The notes beneath the pieces were generated by a model. It did not search any database and was not told the DNA's origin. It was given only the letters and a program-made list of their open reading frames with translations. A DNA stretch of 64,000 nucleotides from Aplysia californica. Its lineage: Eukaryota > Mollusca > Gastropoda > Aplysiida > Aplysiidae. Shown here one piece after another: positions 62,146 to 64,000 of this stretch (its first letter is position 1; every line of letters begins with the position of its first letter). Location of the stretch: the NCBI RefSeq assembly GCF_000002075.1, contig NW_004797323.1, forward strand, positions 1,422,333-1,486,332, written 5' to 3'. The position numbers and the translations under genes were made by a program.

Positions 62146-62531
62146 GTCACTTCGTTTGGAAAATATTGAGATTTTTTTTCTTAAATACAAAAATGCACAC
62201 ACATATATATATGTTACGGTACCGGCTATCACATGCACAGTGTTCAGCCAAAACCCAAAACATCCTTCAGAACCACAAAAAAATCTTCTTTTTACGCAAA
62301 ACCCGTTACATCCAAAATCATATTTTTTCTAGACTCGATATTCTAAAATTTTCTCTACCAGTCAATTAAATTTCCAGATCCTGTCACTTGACTTCCTCTT
62401 CAAAAGGGTGTTCACATTATAGAGTAAGTAGTTTTGTCCAGCCCAAAACAATATCAGCTCATTTAGTTCGAAAGAGATAGATAGCTCACCAACACCCTCT
62501 ACCAGCACACAAAAAATCAATTCTTATCTAT
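62146..62531. other. Flank, nothing seen
   Basis: AT-rich sequence between the palindrome and the SINE. No feature recognised. Confidence 0.4.
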
Positions 62532-63052
62532 TTGTTTTTGTAAAGTGTTTTACGGCGCTCGCAACTGCATAGGTCATATGAGCTCGCGGGACACACCTAA
62601 TATTTTCAGTTGATAGGAAATTTGGAATTTTTGCCCGGGTGGCGGCCGAAGCCTACTCTTATCGATTTTAGACCACCAAGGGATCTTTAACGTGCGCAAC
62701 TTGCACACGGGCCCTCCGAGATTTTTCGCCCTTGTCCGAGAAGGCTAGGTGTAGATCTTTCCTACCAGAAGATCAGAGGTGTGGCAGAAAGACAGCAGTA
62801 AGGAGGAGCCAAGGAGTAGCAGTAGAAAGGCTGCAGAAAGAGTCAGGAGCCCAGAGGAGGGAGCAAAGGAGGTGAGGGGGTGGGGGCAGAAAGTGGAATT
62901 GAAAGCAGACAACAGAACATTGCTAGAGCTGGAAAGGAGGTGAAAGGAGACAATTTTAGAGAAGAAAATTTTTCGGTCGCTACCCGGATTCGAACCCGGG
63001 GACCTTTGAATGAGAGGCCAACACCTTAACCTCTAGGCCACGAGAGCCCCCT
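62532..63052 (-). mobile_element. Full-length ~521-bp tRNA-derived SINE (family A), copy 2
   Basis: Colinear with 51137-51655 over its full length, including A and B boxes (GGGTTCGAATCCGG on the - strand) and the tail ending GCGCCGTAAAACACTTTAC. The flanking 12-bp duplication is ATTCTTATCTAT (62520-62531) and ATTCCTATCTAT (63053-63064), one change. Confidence 0.9.
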
Positions 63053-63064
63053 ATTCCTATCTAT

Positions 63065-63998
63065 GACAGCTTTCTAAAAGTGTTGTAGAGTGGACCATTC
63101 TTTTTTCAGGATCTGGTTTTGTCAAATTATTACTAAATTTTCTCGAAAGTGCTACTAAAATGGATGGTCGCAGCTCAGGTTTTGCATGATCTCAGTCCCT
63201 CATGAATATTTTCAGACAGCAACACCACCTCTTCTGGGACATTTCAGAGACCACTTTGCCTCCACAATTTAGTGTTAAAGCTTAGATTTCATCTCACCAC
63301 TGTCTAGTCATCTCCACGTGAGTCTTTACTCTTGAAAAATACTCAACCCATTTGTTGGACCGCATTTCATGGACAGTGTGTGTTGTGGGAAGCAGCAGTA
63401 AACTTTTTTAATTTTCCGTACTTTACTTTAGTAAAGGTGCGTGCTCTATAAATCCCCTTTAGATTTTATTTTCCTACGGACTGTTTACTTTCCTGCTGAA
63501 ATTTTGGCTGAAGTAACACAGTAACATCAAAATAAATGTGTTGCAACCTTAGATTATAATAGTTACTTTCTTTGTGTCTGACTTTATGTACGAATGATGA
63601 AAGAATGAATTTTATTTTAGATTGTTGATCATCCAATTTTTAAACTTGACCTGTGTGCAAAGATTTGAGATTACGAGAACAAGATAAACCGAGCGATTTG
63701 ATTTTAAATGACATCATTCATCAACCCCTTTCAAGACAGAGCATAGTAAGCTAGGCCTAACATTATCTAAATTATTTTACATTATAGGACAGCACTGCCG
63801 TAGTCTGCCAGTCTGTCGTAGAGGAACAGAGGGGCCTCTAGTCCAGTACTCTACTCCTTGTCTACAAGAGTACATCCTGTGGTGCCATATATACAGTAAG
63901 CGATCTTTTGTGGATATCTCTGGAAGTTACAGGTCGATCTTCATGATTTTTTCAGCAGAAGTTAGAAAAACTTCCTCTCTATACGGTGTAGCGCATTA
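63065..63998. other. Right edge of window, nothing firm
   Basis: AT-rich with no recognised gene or repeat. Confidence 0.4.
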
Positions 63999-64000
63999 CT

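Overview
The window is animal nuclear DNA: AT-rich, with GT-AG introns, microsatellites and many interspersed repeats. A mollusc, most likely a gastropod, is my best guess. It rests on the style of the tRNA-derived SINEs and on an element that may resemble the RAG1-N-terminus-like transposons reported from Aplysia. No species can be fixed from sequence alone.

Layout. (1) Positions 1-19193, + strand: the 3' half of a sidekick (sdk) cell-adhesion gene. Thirteen coding exons (745-19193) keep consistent splice phases, apart from one half-domain exon I could not find. They encode the last five fibronectin III domains, one transmembrane helix, a conserved cytoplasmic tail and the PDZ-ligand end GFSSFV. 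(2) 19194-40778: the sdk 3' side and a long intergenic stretch. I see no host gene there, only repeats, TIR elements and LINE ends. (3) 40779-56592, - strand: the 3' part of a second gene in eight phase-consistent exons, about 829 codons. It encodes a large Ser/Lys-rich, probably nuclear protein of no family I recognise, with a basic NLS-like patch, a duplicated motif 161 residues apart, an RVxF-like site and a probable helical C-terminus. A promoter-like segment with a strong start codon at 61918-62090 (- strand) may be its first exon, but its splice phase does not join directly to the first firm exon. (4) 62091-63998: one full-length SINE and otherwise plain sequence.

Mobile DNA. Five LINE 3' ends come from about four families. 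Three tRNA-derived SINE families and three further short dispersed families (called R1, R2 and R3 here) are present. TIR elements include two ~0.95-kb TA-flanked copies of one family, four TTAA-flanked piggyBac-like MITEs, a 2.1-kb CAC-ended element with RAG1-N-terminus-like cysteine-rich coding remnants, a 3.3-kb transposon with transposase remnants and nested insertions, a 1.9-kb element with TIRs of about 330 bp, and several smaller ones. R1 and the 520-bp SINE share the same 3' tail, which suggests one LINE retrotransposition machinery. No rRNA, CRISPR array or free-standing tRNA gene was seen.
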